Positions 51,906-63,300 of a DNA stretch of 64,000 bases are shown piece after piece. The first letter of the stretch is position 1. Each line of letters starts with the position of its first letter. Position numbers and translations under genes: made by a program. This DNA comes from Microglena sp. YARC (taxonomy: Eukaryota > Chlorophyta > Chlorophyceae > Chlamydomonadales > Chlamydomonadaceae), in the NCBI GenBank assembly GCA_022414725.1, contig CM039462.1:19618470-19682469 (forward strand). The letters run 5' to 3'. Under the pieces are notes generated by a model. It saw nothing but the letters and a program-made list of their open reading frames with translations, did not search any database and had not been told where the DNA came from.

Positions 51906-53445
51906 TCTTGTGTGGGCTACTCACGGCTTAGCCCAGTTGCTGGCTCAAGGAGCTGCCTAGAAGCTGCTGCTTGTAGCCGAAAAGAAAAGCTATGGAGGGG
52001 AGCTGGTTGCCGCTCTATAGACGGTTGGCCCGGGCACTGTTTCTTTCTTGGGCTACTCACGGCAGCCACTGGATTAGCCAGCTCCACTAGCCAGCTCCAT
52101 CAGCCAGCCACTGGGTCAGCGAGCTCCACCACCCAGCTCCACCAGCCAGCGCTGAACTTGACTACAAGAATGTTATCTGTATGTTATATTCTGTCGCGGA
52201 GGCAAGTCTGTGACGAGCATGGGCAAACGTCAAAGGTTCATACTAGGTACCCCTAGCCCTCCAAGTCCGTGACGAGCATGGGCAAACGTCAAAGGTTCAT
52301 ACTAGCTACCCCCCGCCCTCCAAGTCTGTGACGAGCATGGGCAAACGTCAAAGGTTCATACTAGCTACCCCCCGCCCTCCAAGTCTGTGATGAGCATGGG
52401 CAAACGTCAAAGGTTCATACTAGCTACCCCCCGCCCTCCAAGTCTTCTAGCTCCTTCAGGGCAATTCTATGGAAGGCCACTGTTTCTTTTGTGGGCTACT
52501 CACGGCAGCTTCCCACCAGCTACAACAGCCAGCCACTGGGTCAGACCCAAAGCTTGCAGTTGCAATGGAATGCCTGTCATTTCATATGATAGACGCACTA
52601 GCTAGCTTCAGGTTCGGCCAAAGGACAGGTAAAGGGAGCTGCCTAGAAGCTGCTACCCATAGCTAGGGAACGGCAATATGATATCATGCCATCATATGAT
52701 GCCAGCAGTCTGATGGGTTTGGCTTCACTTAGTTCGCTACTGTGCTCCCTGGGTTCAGGGGTATCACGCTGGGGACGTGGGGAAATGTGAGCAGCCCGGA
52801 CTTATCCTAAAAAGTGTGCAACGATTATTATTATCCTTCTTCAAGTGTGCAGACGCTTTATGGAGACCCAACAGGGCTCAATACCAGAGGATTAGTAATT
52901 TCCCTGGTTCTCCTTGTTAAAGTTTGCCCACCAGGGGCTTATTCAAACTCCCTGACAAGGAGACTCTTTTATGGTGACTACTGCTAGCTCCGGCTTACGC
53001 AGTGGTGTCCTTAACTTCACGTCCTGAGAGTGGCGCATTACTCGGATGTAACAATTTCAATTTCAATTTCAATTCCTTCTTCAAGTGGTTTCGTGGTCGT
53101 CTACAGCTTCTCGCCTTCCTCATTTTTTAAGCATTCGATTGTAATGAGTCTGTTTTTACAGTCTAGCCGGTTAAAGGGTGGCAAAGTAGGCTGGATAGAC
53201 TTACCCAAGCTCAAGTTGGGGAGGGCTGTACACAAAACAATACCTGGTGAACTGAACCCCAACAAATCATAAACGATGGGGGGCTGGAGTTCGTACTATG
53301 CAGGTGATTGCACTCAATTTAAAGGTTGTAATACTGAATCAGGAGTTCCAGAGCCAGGACTTCGTTTCCTGATTAATTTTCTCACGTGATGTCTAGTTTC
53401 GATTTGAACTTGAATTTGGTTAAATAGCTTCAGCCAGCAATTTTG
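51906..53445. other. Spacer downstream of the CPBP gene
   Basis: Holds family M fragments (51925-51995, 52595-52665), SINE-unrelated CAGCTCCACCAGCCAGC repeats (52070-52150), a 59-bp array (52204-52445), a family P fragment (52665-52715), family E (53165-53310) and a TTGAACTTGAATTTGGTTAA repeat (53405-53460). No gene is recognised. Confidence 0.6.
52204..52445. repeat. Tandem repeat, 59-60-bp unit
   Basis: Four near-identical units of AAGTCTGTGACGAGCATGGG, CAAACGTCAAAGGTTCATAC and TAGCTACCCCCCGCCCTCC. Confidence 0.95.
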
Positions 53446-53456
53446 CTGCTAGCCGT

Positions 53457-53815
53457 TTCGACGAATGGCTCGATGGTAGATCTCGTTGGAATGATGAAGG
53501 TGCGGGGCTCGAATCCCTACGGGTGCGCTTTATTGTTCGCGGTCGACCGCCATGGTATCACTGTCCAGGTAAAGTAGCAGCCCGTTCTCTGCCGCCGTTA
53601 GTCAGGGCTCAGGGCACCCGTTTATGCGCTGCCTTTTTCAGCCCCACTGCGTTTTGCACGGTTTTTTCAACCCCCTGTGGGCGCAGTTCGCAGTTTTTGC
53701 ACTACAAAACGCTGATCAATTTGACGTTTGTGCGCTTTAAGCGCTGACCAATTTGACAAAATGTAGTACCCTGTCAGGTCTCCCTTAATACCACGCTCCA
53801 CCAGGCTTTATCATA
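53457..53815 (+). mobile_element. SINE (family S-related) with a nested ~185-bp element
   Basis: The SINE head (ATGGCTCGATGGTAGATCTC; B box GGCTCGAATCC) and tail (CTCCCTTAATACCACGCTCC, ACCAGGCTTTATCATAAC) are separated by an insertion at about 53604-53787. The insert begins GGGCTCAGGGCACCCG, ends GACAAAATGTAGTACCC, and is flanked by GTCAG. Its end resembles the start of the element at 58650-58855 (GGGTACTACATTTTGTC). Confidence 0.75.
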
Positions 53816-53849
53816 ACTTTTTTGCTTTTGACATGCACGCGACAAAATC

Positions 53850-55300
53850 CTGGTTGGATCTTAAAATGAGTACCACAGGGGCTGCCATAAGGAAGCCATC
53901 ATGGCCCTCTACAAGACTAGAGACCTGGGGGAACCATCAGTTTTTGTGGGGTATGAGATCACCAGGAATGCAGCTGCTGGCACACTCCACATCTGCCAGT
54001 CCCGTTTCACCAAGCAACTTCTGAAGTCCCACAACATGCTGCCAGAACCTGGTAGCTCCAGATTCCCTATCCCCCTTCAACCTGATGCACTGCTTCCCTA
54101 CGATGAGAAAGGTACACCAGAGTCAGGACTTCCCCATGCACAACTTGTAGGATCCCTCAACTACCTGGCAGTCAACACAAGACCTGACATTGCTCAAGCA
54201 GTCAACAGACTTTCCAGACACATTGCTCACCCTGTACATGATCACATGGAGGCAGCCAAGGGTGTCCTAAAGTACCTAGCATCCACCCCTGACCATGGCA
54301 TCACCTACACCCACTCAAAGAAACTGCTGACTGGGTACTGTGATTCTGACCATGCAGCATGCCCCATCACTAGAAAGTCAACAACAGGCTGAGTCTTCCT
54401 CAACCAAGGGGGAGCCATTGCATGGGCATCCAAGATTCAAGCCTCATCCACAGCACTCTCTAGCACTGAGGCAGAATACATGGCTGCAAGCTCTGCAGCA
54501 CAAGAGGCTATGTGGCTCAGAAAACTGCATTTCTGTGCCACAGGTATCATGCCCCCAGCCCTCACCATCAATGGTGACAACCAAGCTGCCCTGAGTGCAT
54601 GGAACCAAGAGAAGCTCTCAAACCTCCTGAGGCACATGGAAACAAGGTAACACTTCCTCAAAGAAGAATCCAAGAAACAAGGCATCCGAATCAACAGGAC
54701 TCCCACTGCTGCAAACATGGCAGACATGTTCACCAAAGCACTGCCCAGAAACAAATTCTGTGATTTCAGGACCTAGATTGGCTGCCTGAACAATGCACAC
54801 AAGCTTTAACTTCCTGCCTGTCGTAAACCTAAATTTGACATTGGAAGTATCTCCTACCTCTCAATCCCCATGGACTGATGCCTATGAGCCAGCGGGGGCC
54901 CTCGATTTTAGTCATTTTAAATGATGTCCTCTTTGATTTCAGTCCTCTCTATATCTTTTGAGTTCCCAAATCAGGGGGAACAGTTTGAAGACATCAATTC
55001 ACTTAGCTGAGTACAAGTTTGCTGAGTACAAGTTAGCAGAGTACAAGTTTGCTGAGTACAAGTTAGCTGAGTACAAGTTTGCAAATCCCTATGCTGCTTC
55101 TACTCTTACCCTGCAGCTTTCATGCAGCTCCACTGCAGCTTCCCCTCACCTTCCAGTGCTATAATAGCCTAAACTCCTGACCAGACTCATCGAGATCAAT
55201 CTCTACTCAGGCCCAGACTATTTATAGTCACAACCTCTCTCTATATATTTCTTCTTCTCCTTTACTAGCCCCTCAGTTAATTCCAGGAATTCTTGACAAA
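53850..55300 (+). mobile_element. Decayed Ty1/copia retrotransposon 3' end with LTR
   Basis: A frame from about 53885 carries the end of the reverse transcriptase (SLNYLAVNTRPDIAQAV) and the RNase H region (CDSDHAACPITRKSTTG, then SSTEAEYMAASSA), broken by TGA near 54391, TAA near 54648 and TAG near 54774. A purine-rich tract (CAGGGGGAACAG, about 54972-54983) precedes a probable LTR (about 54986-55298) with a TATTTATA element. No second LTR, gag or integrase is seen. Confidence 0.85.
55005..55085. repeat. 15-bp repeats inside the copia LTR
   Basis: Five units of GCTGAGTACAAGTTT/GCAGAGTACAAGTTA. Confidence 0.9.
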
Positions 55301-55312
55301 AAAATACCTTGA

Positions 55313-55315
<3 letters not shown>

Positions 55316-55367
<52 letters not shown>

Positions 55368-55652
55368 GTAGACCGGATTCTATACCGGCTGCTGAGTGGC
55401 GAAGTGCATCACCCGTGTCCGCCAGGCCCGGGGGTCCTGCCGTGCAGTACTCCTGTACTGCCGCCCACTCCTATATCTGACCGCTGCGGCGGCGAGTATC
55501 TATTGAACGCTATACTGTGTAACATCTCAGTGAGCTATTATCTCCCGTATCTGCAGTCTCACTCTATAGATTACTCAAGTATACAATATGGAGCACATTG
55601 TGGCATCCTCAGGATTTCCAACCAGGGATTGTGTGATAGTCAAAATTCAGTT

Positions 55653-55690
<38 letters not shown>
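55316..55690. repeat. G50 and C34 homopolymers facing each other
   Basis: 55316-55365 is 50 G in a row, and 55656-55689 is 34 C followed by an ACACAC tract. The 290 bp in between are GC-rich (GGATTCTATACCGGCTGCTG) and not a recognised gene. The arms could pair as an inverted repeat. Confidence 0.9.
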
Positions 55691-55703
<13 letters not shown>

Positions 55704-57504
55704 CCTTTGGGTTGCCCAAGTACCGTAGTCACCCTTCGCCTTCGCAGGGGTGGGTGGAGACTGTAACTCTCATTATTTGAAGCAAAACGGTACCAGTAGC
55801 AGGACAGTTTTCTCAGCCTGGTTCAGCTACACTTCCCCTTGGGCCTAGTCCCACCCAATTCGGCCCCAATGTTGAATGGGCTTTATTCGGAGGTCAGTGC
55901 AGGTTCCGTCCCAAGCAGGCGAATGATGGCAGCAGGGAGGCTCAAGAAAGGCAACCCAATAGACACAAAAATCTGTACCCAAGGTAGCACAAGGACTGCT
56001 ATTTATTATTATTTTAAGCGTGTCCTGTGACTAGGCGTGGGATCCATGACTGGTCACTACTACAGCTGCCTCATAAGCTTCCCCATCAATTTTTTCGCGG
56101 AGTACACGGTAGAATGGCGGCGTTTTGGTGTAGTCGCAGGATGGTGGGTCGGGTCGGGTCAGGGTTGGGGTGGGGGGGCTGGGTGGTCGAGGGGTGGGTT
56201 TGGGGGTCGAGGGTTTGGGTTTGGGTTTGGGGTTAGGGGTTTGGGGGTTGGGGGTTTAGGGTTTAGGGTTTGGGGATATTGGTTTTGGTTTTGGTTTGGG
56301 GTTTGGGGTTTGGGGGTTGGGGGTTGGGTTGAGTTTTTTTTTGAGGAGGGGGGGGGGGGGGGGGGGGGGGCATACCACCCATACTCACCCTTTAACCCAC
56401 CCATACCCACCAAGCCATACCCATCCTTACCCCCATACCCACCCACATTATCCACCCATTCATGCCAATATAGCCCCATGCCCAGAAAATCGTTCGGGAT
56501 GAGTACAAAATTGGAGGCTTGGGCACCTCCTGAAATATATTAGATATTTAGGAGTCTTGGCCTATGCCCAACGCCCAAATGCAGGTATTTCCGATGTTCA
56601 TGTATTCAACCTCTAGAGAAGAAGAAGATGCAATTGCAAATAATTGGGTAAGAAACGAAATGCAACTGCTGCAACTTCAGATATGACAAGAAACTTGAGG
56701 AAAGCTGCAGCATAGCGCCAAGTAGAGTGAACCTGTTTATGACGGATCCCCCAGGGTCACCCTGTTGTTTGTTTGTTTGTTTGTTTGTTTGTTTGTTTGT
56801 TTGTTTGTTTGCTTGCTTGTTTGTTTGTTTGTTTGCTTGCTTGCTTGTTTGCTTGCTTGCTTGTCCGACCGACCGACACGCGTGCGCGTCCGCGTCCGTC
56901 TGAGACTAAGCCTGACACGTCAGCCAACGGTCTCGTAACTAACTGGCCTCCGTCCGCTCGATTCCGTTGCCAACACTCTCCGCCAATTTCCCGCGTCGCT
57001 GCCTAGGAATTGTCCCTCCAGTGGAGTTGTCAAGCTTGTATGGAGGATGGATCGGATCGGATCAAACCTTTATGCCAAAAGTAATGTGTTGCGTTTCGAT
57101 ATTTCTGCTGAAGGTGGCGAGTAGCCTTATATAAAGGCTTAACGGATGGGATCCTAAAGGCTTAAAGGCTGGAGCCATATTTCCAAGTTCCAAGTTAAGC
57201 TTTCCCTCCAGTCGCACCGTCGATGTGTTCCCTCCCGCCCTTGGAATGAATGCTTTGAACTCTTCGCTGTAGAAAGTGCATTCCCTTGCTGAACGCTCCG
57301 TGCCCCTATCATATGGCCCTCTGGCGTCAACTCACTTGACATTCTGGCGGGATTCGCACTACAGTGTGCACTACCATCATTTCAGGGGTCAGACACTTTC
57401 CCGAGCGTGCAATCGAGCGTGTGTCGACAACACATGTTCCGCGCATTTGCATGTCCGCTGATTGACGAATATGGAAATGATACAAATCTGCTTCTTCTAA
57501 CTCC
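55691..57504. other. Spacer, no gene recognised
   Basis: Includes GGTTTGGG/GGGTTTAGGG-rich sequence (56190-56335), a G23 tract (56348-56370), a CATACCCACC tract, and family R (56745-57015) carrying TTGTTTGTTTG repeats. On the plus strand about 57390-57515 a frame reads VCRQHMFRAFACPLIDEYGN and then stops. Confidence 0.5.
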
Positions 57505-57850
57505 ATGCCCTCCATGAGGCGCAAGCGTCGATTTATCGTGTCTCCCGATTACCTGCACGATGCCGAGCAACGGGACGAGACAACAACTTCTTTAAAATTT
57601 AAACCAGAAATTCGTCCTTCCGAAAATAGAGGCAGCAACTTAGCGAAGGTTCTGGAGCAGGGCAAGGATGATGCTTGGAGCGATCCTAACGTCCCGGCAT
57701 CTAGTGCGATGCCCTACCCGCCGTTAATAGCCCTATGGCCTCAGCCATGTCTTGTCAGTATGCTGCTTGACAGCGCGCTCAGCCCTTGTGATGTCAGCAG
57801 CAGCAGCAGCTTAGCATCAGACACGATTCGGAGCTTAAATGTGTATGAAG
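57505..57850 (+). CDS. Candidate exon of an unidentified gene, possibly a 5' part of the MED13-like gene
   Basis: An open frame from ATG 57505 (MPSMRRKRRFIVSPDYLH...) to a good donor (GTGTATGAAG|GTAGGT), with normal composition (SSAMPYPPLIALWPQPCLVS, LASDTIRSLNVYE). It lies upstream of the MED13-like exons on the same strand. I cannot assign it to a known domain. The start could also be internal to a longer exon, since coding-like sequence in another frame precedes it. Confidence 0.35.
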
Positions 57851-59400
57851 GTAGGTTGGGTGGTTGGCAGCAAGGCATGCAGTAACACTTACTCCCACCA
57901 TGCTTCGGTTGGCACTTTCCCTGAATTTCCCCAACGTCAAACCTGATCTGTCTTCTCAAATATCTTGAAAAGACTCACATAAAGACCTCAATGTTTATGG
58001 ATGGGTGTGAGTTGAATAGCATCAACAGACATGCAGCACCAGGGTAGGTGATGGATAATCTGTTGATTGTGTTATTTGTTTCTTGATAAGCACAGCGTCT
58101 ATCATGTTCATTGAACCCAACCTCATTTAAATATCCGTTGAGATTTGATTGCGATCAAGGCACAAATTTCTTTTCGGCTATGGGCAGCAGCTTCTAGGCA
58201 GCTCCCCTGGCTGGCTAATCAGCCAAACCTAAAGCAACCTAGAGCACCTATAGTGCATATAATCATCTTTCTAATGCTGCTGAAGTTTTGAGGCTTAGTC
58301 TTGTGGCTGGCTCAGGAAGCTGCCTAGAAGCTGCTGCTAGAAACCGAAAAGAAAAACAGTGGATCAAGGATGTAGTTGATCGCATGGTGGGCTATCTCCA
58401 ATGGATGTGAAATGCGTAATGGCTAGGGGTCGGCAATATGATATCATATGGTATCATATGATATCATGTCATCATATGATGCCGGCGGTCTGACTAGGTA
58501 ACTTTGGCCTGGGGCATCATATCATATGATATTAAATCATATGATTTTTGTTTGATATCATATGATATCATACTCGTCTTTGGTCAATATCATATGATTT
58601 GCTGTTCCCTAGTAATGGCTAAGCCTAAACAACGTTTGTGTCTGCTGCTAAGCAGGGTACTACATTTTGTCATTTTGGGTTGCGCTTTTGACGCAAGTGC
58701 CTCCTTTTGCGTTGCGCTTTTGACTCCACTAAAAATAGAAATCTGCGCGCTGCGCTCCAGAGGGAGGTTACAAAATTGCGCCAATCGCGCAGTCGGACTC
58801 CAAAACCTTGCGCGCTGGGGTGCAATAGCGTGCGTCATGTAGTACCCAGCTCCTCAGGAAGACGATCCTTAATTTGGCACGAGAAAAATTAAAAGGAAAT
58901 AAAAAAACAATGTAATATAATAGCTGGAGTTGTGGTTGGCCCCACTGCAAGCAAACAGGCTGACCCCCTCAACCTCACACCTAGTAAAAAGGCAAACTAT
59001 TTATTTATTTTATTTATTTATTTATAATAGCTGGCCATGATTCATTTGCGAGTACTATGCCTTTACGCGTAGTATTTTATACTTTTTTGTGGTTAACCCC
59101 AGTGCAAGCAAACAGGCTGGCCCCCTCAACCTCTTGCCTCGTAATAAGGCGTTCTATTTATTTATTTATTTATTTATTTGATCATTTAGATCTTATCTAT
59201 AGGGGAAACTAATTGGGGAAACTCTTATTTTTGGGGGAAACTAATTTCCCCAAAAGATCAGCCTGCACCACCTGTCAATACGGGAACAAAACAAATGTTA
59301 CATGTTTCTTCCATCCATCAGAATTCAGACTTGATCTGATATCACTCTTGAGGTGCAATATATATGTCCCCCTTGACCTGGTCAAGCTACGGGCACATTT
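57851..59400. other. Spacer or intron rich in dispersed elements
   Basis: Family M foldback (58170-58360), family P foldback (58425-58615), an element bounded by GGGTACTACATTTTGTC and CATGTAGTACCC (58650-58852), and two copies of the 75-bp repeat GTGGTTGGCCCCACTGCAAG with ATTT tails (58930-59030, 59085-59180). Confidence 0.7.
58930..59182 (+). mobile_element. Two copies of a 75-bp repeat with ATTT tails
   Basis: Each copy reads CCCCAGTGCAAGCAAACAGG, CTGGCCCCCTCAACCTC, CTCGTAATAAGGC and then (TATTTATT)n. The simple-repeat tail suggests a very short retroposon. Other copies: 31250-31325, 33850-33950, 39200-39370 (inverted), 60795-60875 (inverted). Confidence 0.7.
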
Positions 59401-59423
59401 GGAGTCCAATAGGTAATGTTAAC

Positions 59424-59480
<57 letters not shown>

Positions 59481-59484
59481 TATT

Positions 59485-59529
<45 letters not shown>

Positions 59530-59536
59530 TCATCAC

Positions 59537-59608
<72 letters not shown>

Positions 59609-59663
59609 CAGCAGCAGCATCATCATCATCATCATCATCATCAACATCATCGTCATCACCACC
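59424..59663. repeat. Compound trinucleotide microsatellite
   Basis: ATC repeats, then GTC, then ATC, then AGC, then ATC again, about 80 triplets. It lies upstream of the first MED13 exon seen. Frames through it give poly-Ile, poly-Ser and poly-His, which are artefacts. Confidence 0.97.
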
Positions 59664-59752
59664 ACGGGTTTAGGGTTTAGATTTTAGGGTTTACCGGGAG
59701 CCTCTCGCCTTGGACTTTTTGTGCTGACCCTTGATCTCCATTCTATACCCAG

Positions 59753-60297
59753 GATCAGGCGAGGAGTCTTCAATATCTGCATTAGACTGTTTAAACCTGA
59801 AGGAACCAGAAATGCTGGTCGGATTTGAGGTGCGTACTATGTGTGTAATTGTGTACGTATTTGTGTGTAATACTAAGGTTGTGTAATACTAAGGTTGCTA
59901 ACGTCTGCAATTGGGTTTGGACTTGGCATGGCTGCTATCAGGGATATTATTTTCAAATCAAAAAGAGAAAATATTTTTCCTTTTTATTCTCCTTGTTTCC
60001 CCTCCCAAAACAGGATTCTGATTCCGATTTTGGTCGATTTGGGGCATTTTTGTTCAATTTCAGTAAAAAAAAAAACTTTTTGTTTTAAGGTTTCTTATTC
60101 CGGCAATTTTGGGCCAAAACGGGGTCTCGTATTCCAATCGGAATATATTACGGAAAAAATCCCTGGCTGCTATCGTATTGTATTTACATACAAAAACACT
60201 GCCATGTATAGCTTTACATGTGTCCCATGGCAAGACAACACTTATAATGTGTGTCATCCAGTACGTATATGGAGAGACAGATATAACCAGTCAATCA

Positions 60298-60364
<67 letters not shown>

Positions 60365-63300
60365 GAGAGACTTCTGCAAAAGACAGCAACGAAGCTGCTA
60401 CAGTCATCTTAGGTAGCAACTTGAACTTGAAGTTGGTCAAATATCTTCAGCCAGCAATTTGGCTGCTCGCCGTCTTCGGCAGTACAAATAAATTTACCAG
60501 GAAAATACAAATACATGATTTTTTCTTTTTTTTCTCTTTCTTTCTAAACAACAAAAAATCAATCGCAACAACTATTTATTACCATAAAAAATACTTCATC
60601 CATCGCTTCATACATTTATCTCGGAAGCAACTGCAACCAATGCAGCAGAAGCAGCAGTAGCTGAAATTCCTCCTCATCCTCATCCTCATCCTCCTTTTTT
60701 TAAAGAAGGATTTTCGCCTCAAAGGGCAGGCCTCCTTATGCTAGCCCTATACTCAAAGGATTAGATGTGATCGGCGGAGTCAAACTTGTGTAAATGAATA
60801 TATAAATAGTATGCCTTAATACGAGGCGTGAGGTTGAGGGGGCCAGCCCGTTTGCTTGCACTGGGGCCAACCACAAACTTGTGTTAACATGTATTGCAGG
60901 GATCCTGGTTACAGACGAAGGCTTCCATGCTGACTTACTGGGACAAGGTATGTATCCTACTGTGTATGCTGACCTACTAGGACATGGTATGTATCTTACT
61001 GTGTATGTTGCAGATTGTTGTTATAGTCCAAGGGTAGGCCAAATAGGCTAAAGGGACTCGCCCAACCGTGGCAGGAGGGGCTGAATCGAACAAGTCCTAA
61101 GCGCGTCGCAAGCAACGCGGGAAATTGCGGGAGCCCCCAGATTCACCTGTTGTCCATCCGGCAACCGACCGAAAAATTGAAGCCTGACACGTCAGCCAAC
61201 TGTCTCATAACTAACTGGCTTCAGTCAGCTCCAGTTTGTTTACATCTGTCGTTCCATTGCGAACACACTCAGCCAATTTTCCGCGTCGCCTGCGACGCTG
61301 CATAGGACTTGTTCTTGCTGGTGTCCCTGTAATCACTGTCACTGACACGGTTTGTCAGCTTTCTGTAGATCTAGTTGTGTAGCAAAAGTGCAAAGCAAGC
61401 CTGATTTCGGGATTGTGGCGTAGCACGGTATAGGGGGGAGCGCTAAGCGTGGAGCCCCGGGGGTCGGGGCCACTTAGTCGTTTTGTCGTTTGAAATCATA
61501 CAAATTGCCCTGCAAATTGCATTGTATGATATTGTATATAAATTGTAACTTTAGCCGAGTCAGACTGCCGGCATCAAATGATATCATATTGCCATTCCCT
61601 AACAACCACAACTACTCGCAGCTCTCTTTAGAGCTTTTTGGCACTACCACCACTCCACCACCACTCCACCACTCCACCACAACTGCTCGCAGCTCCCTTT
61701 GGAGCCCTTTGGCACTACCACCACTCCACCACCACTCCACCACTCCACCACAACCACAACTGCTCGCAGCTCTCTTTGGAGCCCTTTGGATCCCCAAAGC
61801 CTATAATGTACTACGTGCTGTGCCCAGATCACATGGCCCCTATGGCGCGAATGTTCTTCAAAGACGTCAGCTCCAGTTTTGAGGGCTGCCACCTGGGCAG
61901 CCACTGTGCTGGCCCCAGCTTACATGGCCTCCAGTCAATTGGTGGTATTATCTCTATTCCAACAGGCCCCCCCAGCGACCCCAACTCAACCTCCCAGGGC
62001 CAGGAGGGCAACCCTTACACTGCTTTCCACCCATTGCTCGGTGCCCTGTCCAACCAGGCCGTTGGCTTCCATCCCGGGTTGGAAAGCTTGCAGGAGCCAA
62101 CCACAGGTGGTGCCGAGGTAGGTTCCAGCCAACAGCCAGCTGCCTCCAACATGCTGCCGCCCAGTGCAGTTGCTGAGGCCTGCGGCACTACGGAGCACTA
62201 CGTCCGGAACTTGCGCTACGCATGCGACATGCTCCAGCGCAGCCTCATCCTGCAGCCCCCAGCCGAGCTTCAGGCCTACTCGATCGGCACGGGGAGCTTG
62301 GGCGAGCCTGGAGGGAGCAGTCTGGTGGTCTATGTGGTGCCTCCATCGGCGTCACCAGGCGCTTCCGCATGGGCCCTGATGGAGGTGGCTGCCAGGCTGT
62401 CTCCCCTAACAGAGGTAGGGAAGGCCTCAGCAGGTAGCCGTGATGCGTCCGATGCTGGTAGGTCGCCGGATGTCGATGCGCCTGTTACTCCGCATTTCGA
62501 GGGGTGGGCTGAGCCGGTGGGGAGCAGGTCTGACAGTGCTCCAGACCTGGAACACCTACTGGAGGAGCTGCAACAGTTAGATCGTTACGGCGCCGCTGCG
62601 AAGGACAACTATATCTCACTCCATGGCTCAATGGGACAAGCAGAGCGGAGCAGCTCGCACCCTCACTCAACCAGGCGGAGGACTGCAAGCGTTCACAGCA
62701 TGCAGGACGAGCTGTCCTGGCAGCCTGTCAAGCTAAGCCTGCAAGTTGTCGAATCAGAGATGCTGTGGGATGTGACGGGACAGGCTACCAGAGGGACAGC
62801 TATGGCCGTGTACGACAAACTCCGTCGCATGCCGCAGCACGTGAAGACCCTGCTAAGTACTGAGTACCCCCACCTAGCTGCCTCTCAGCCCGCCCATGCA
62901 GACGGGCCTCAGCCCCACAACAATACTGCTCCAAGCTTGGCGCTCAGCTGCTCAAGCTCTTGTAAAATACACCAGCTGACCGCACCACTGACAGCATCCT
63001 GTAGCATGTTGTCATCCTGGCAGCTTCCTGGCGTTCTGACAGCATCCTGCAGCAGTAGCCGTCTGTTAAGAGAACCTGTGGTAGTCCTGGCATCTCCTAG
63101 TTTGCCTAACCCAGATGCTGTGCCAGCCTCTGCCCCCAGCGCCCAGCACCACATCGTGAGCATGCCTGCAAGAAGTTACAGCGCCCATGAGCAGGTCCTT
63201 CCTCCCCCCCCTCCGCTTCCCCCTCCGCCCCCACCTCAACCGCAGCCGCCAGCGCCACCGGAACTGCCTGACAATGTCGCCCCCTCTGCAACATCCTTGC

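Noticed and set aside
53901..54392. A host gene with a retroviral-type protease or polymerase
   Set aside because: The residues and order are those of a Ty1/copia RT-RNase H end with three stops and an adjacent LTR.
59364..59687. Poly-His, poly-Ile and poly-Ser frames
   Set aside because: Compound trinucleotide microsatellite, open in all frames.
61638..61769. Starting the MED13 exon at the ATG-like position 61638
   Set aside because: Phase and homology put the exon start at 61770; the upstream part is echo array and CCACCACTCCA repeat.
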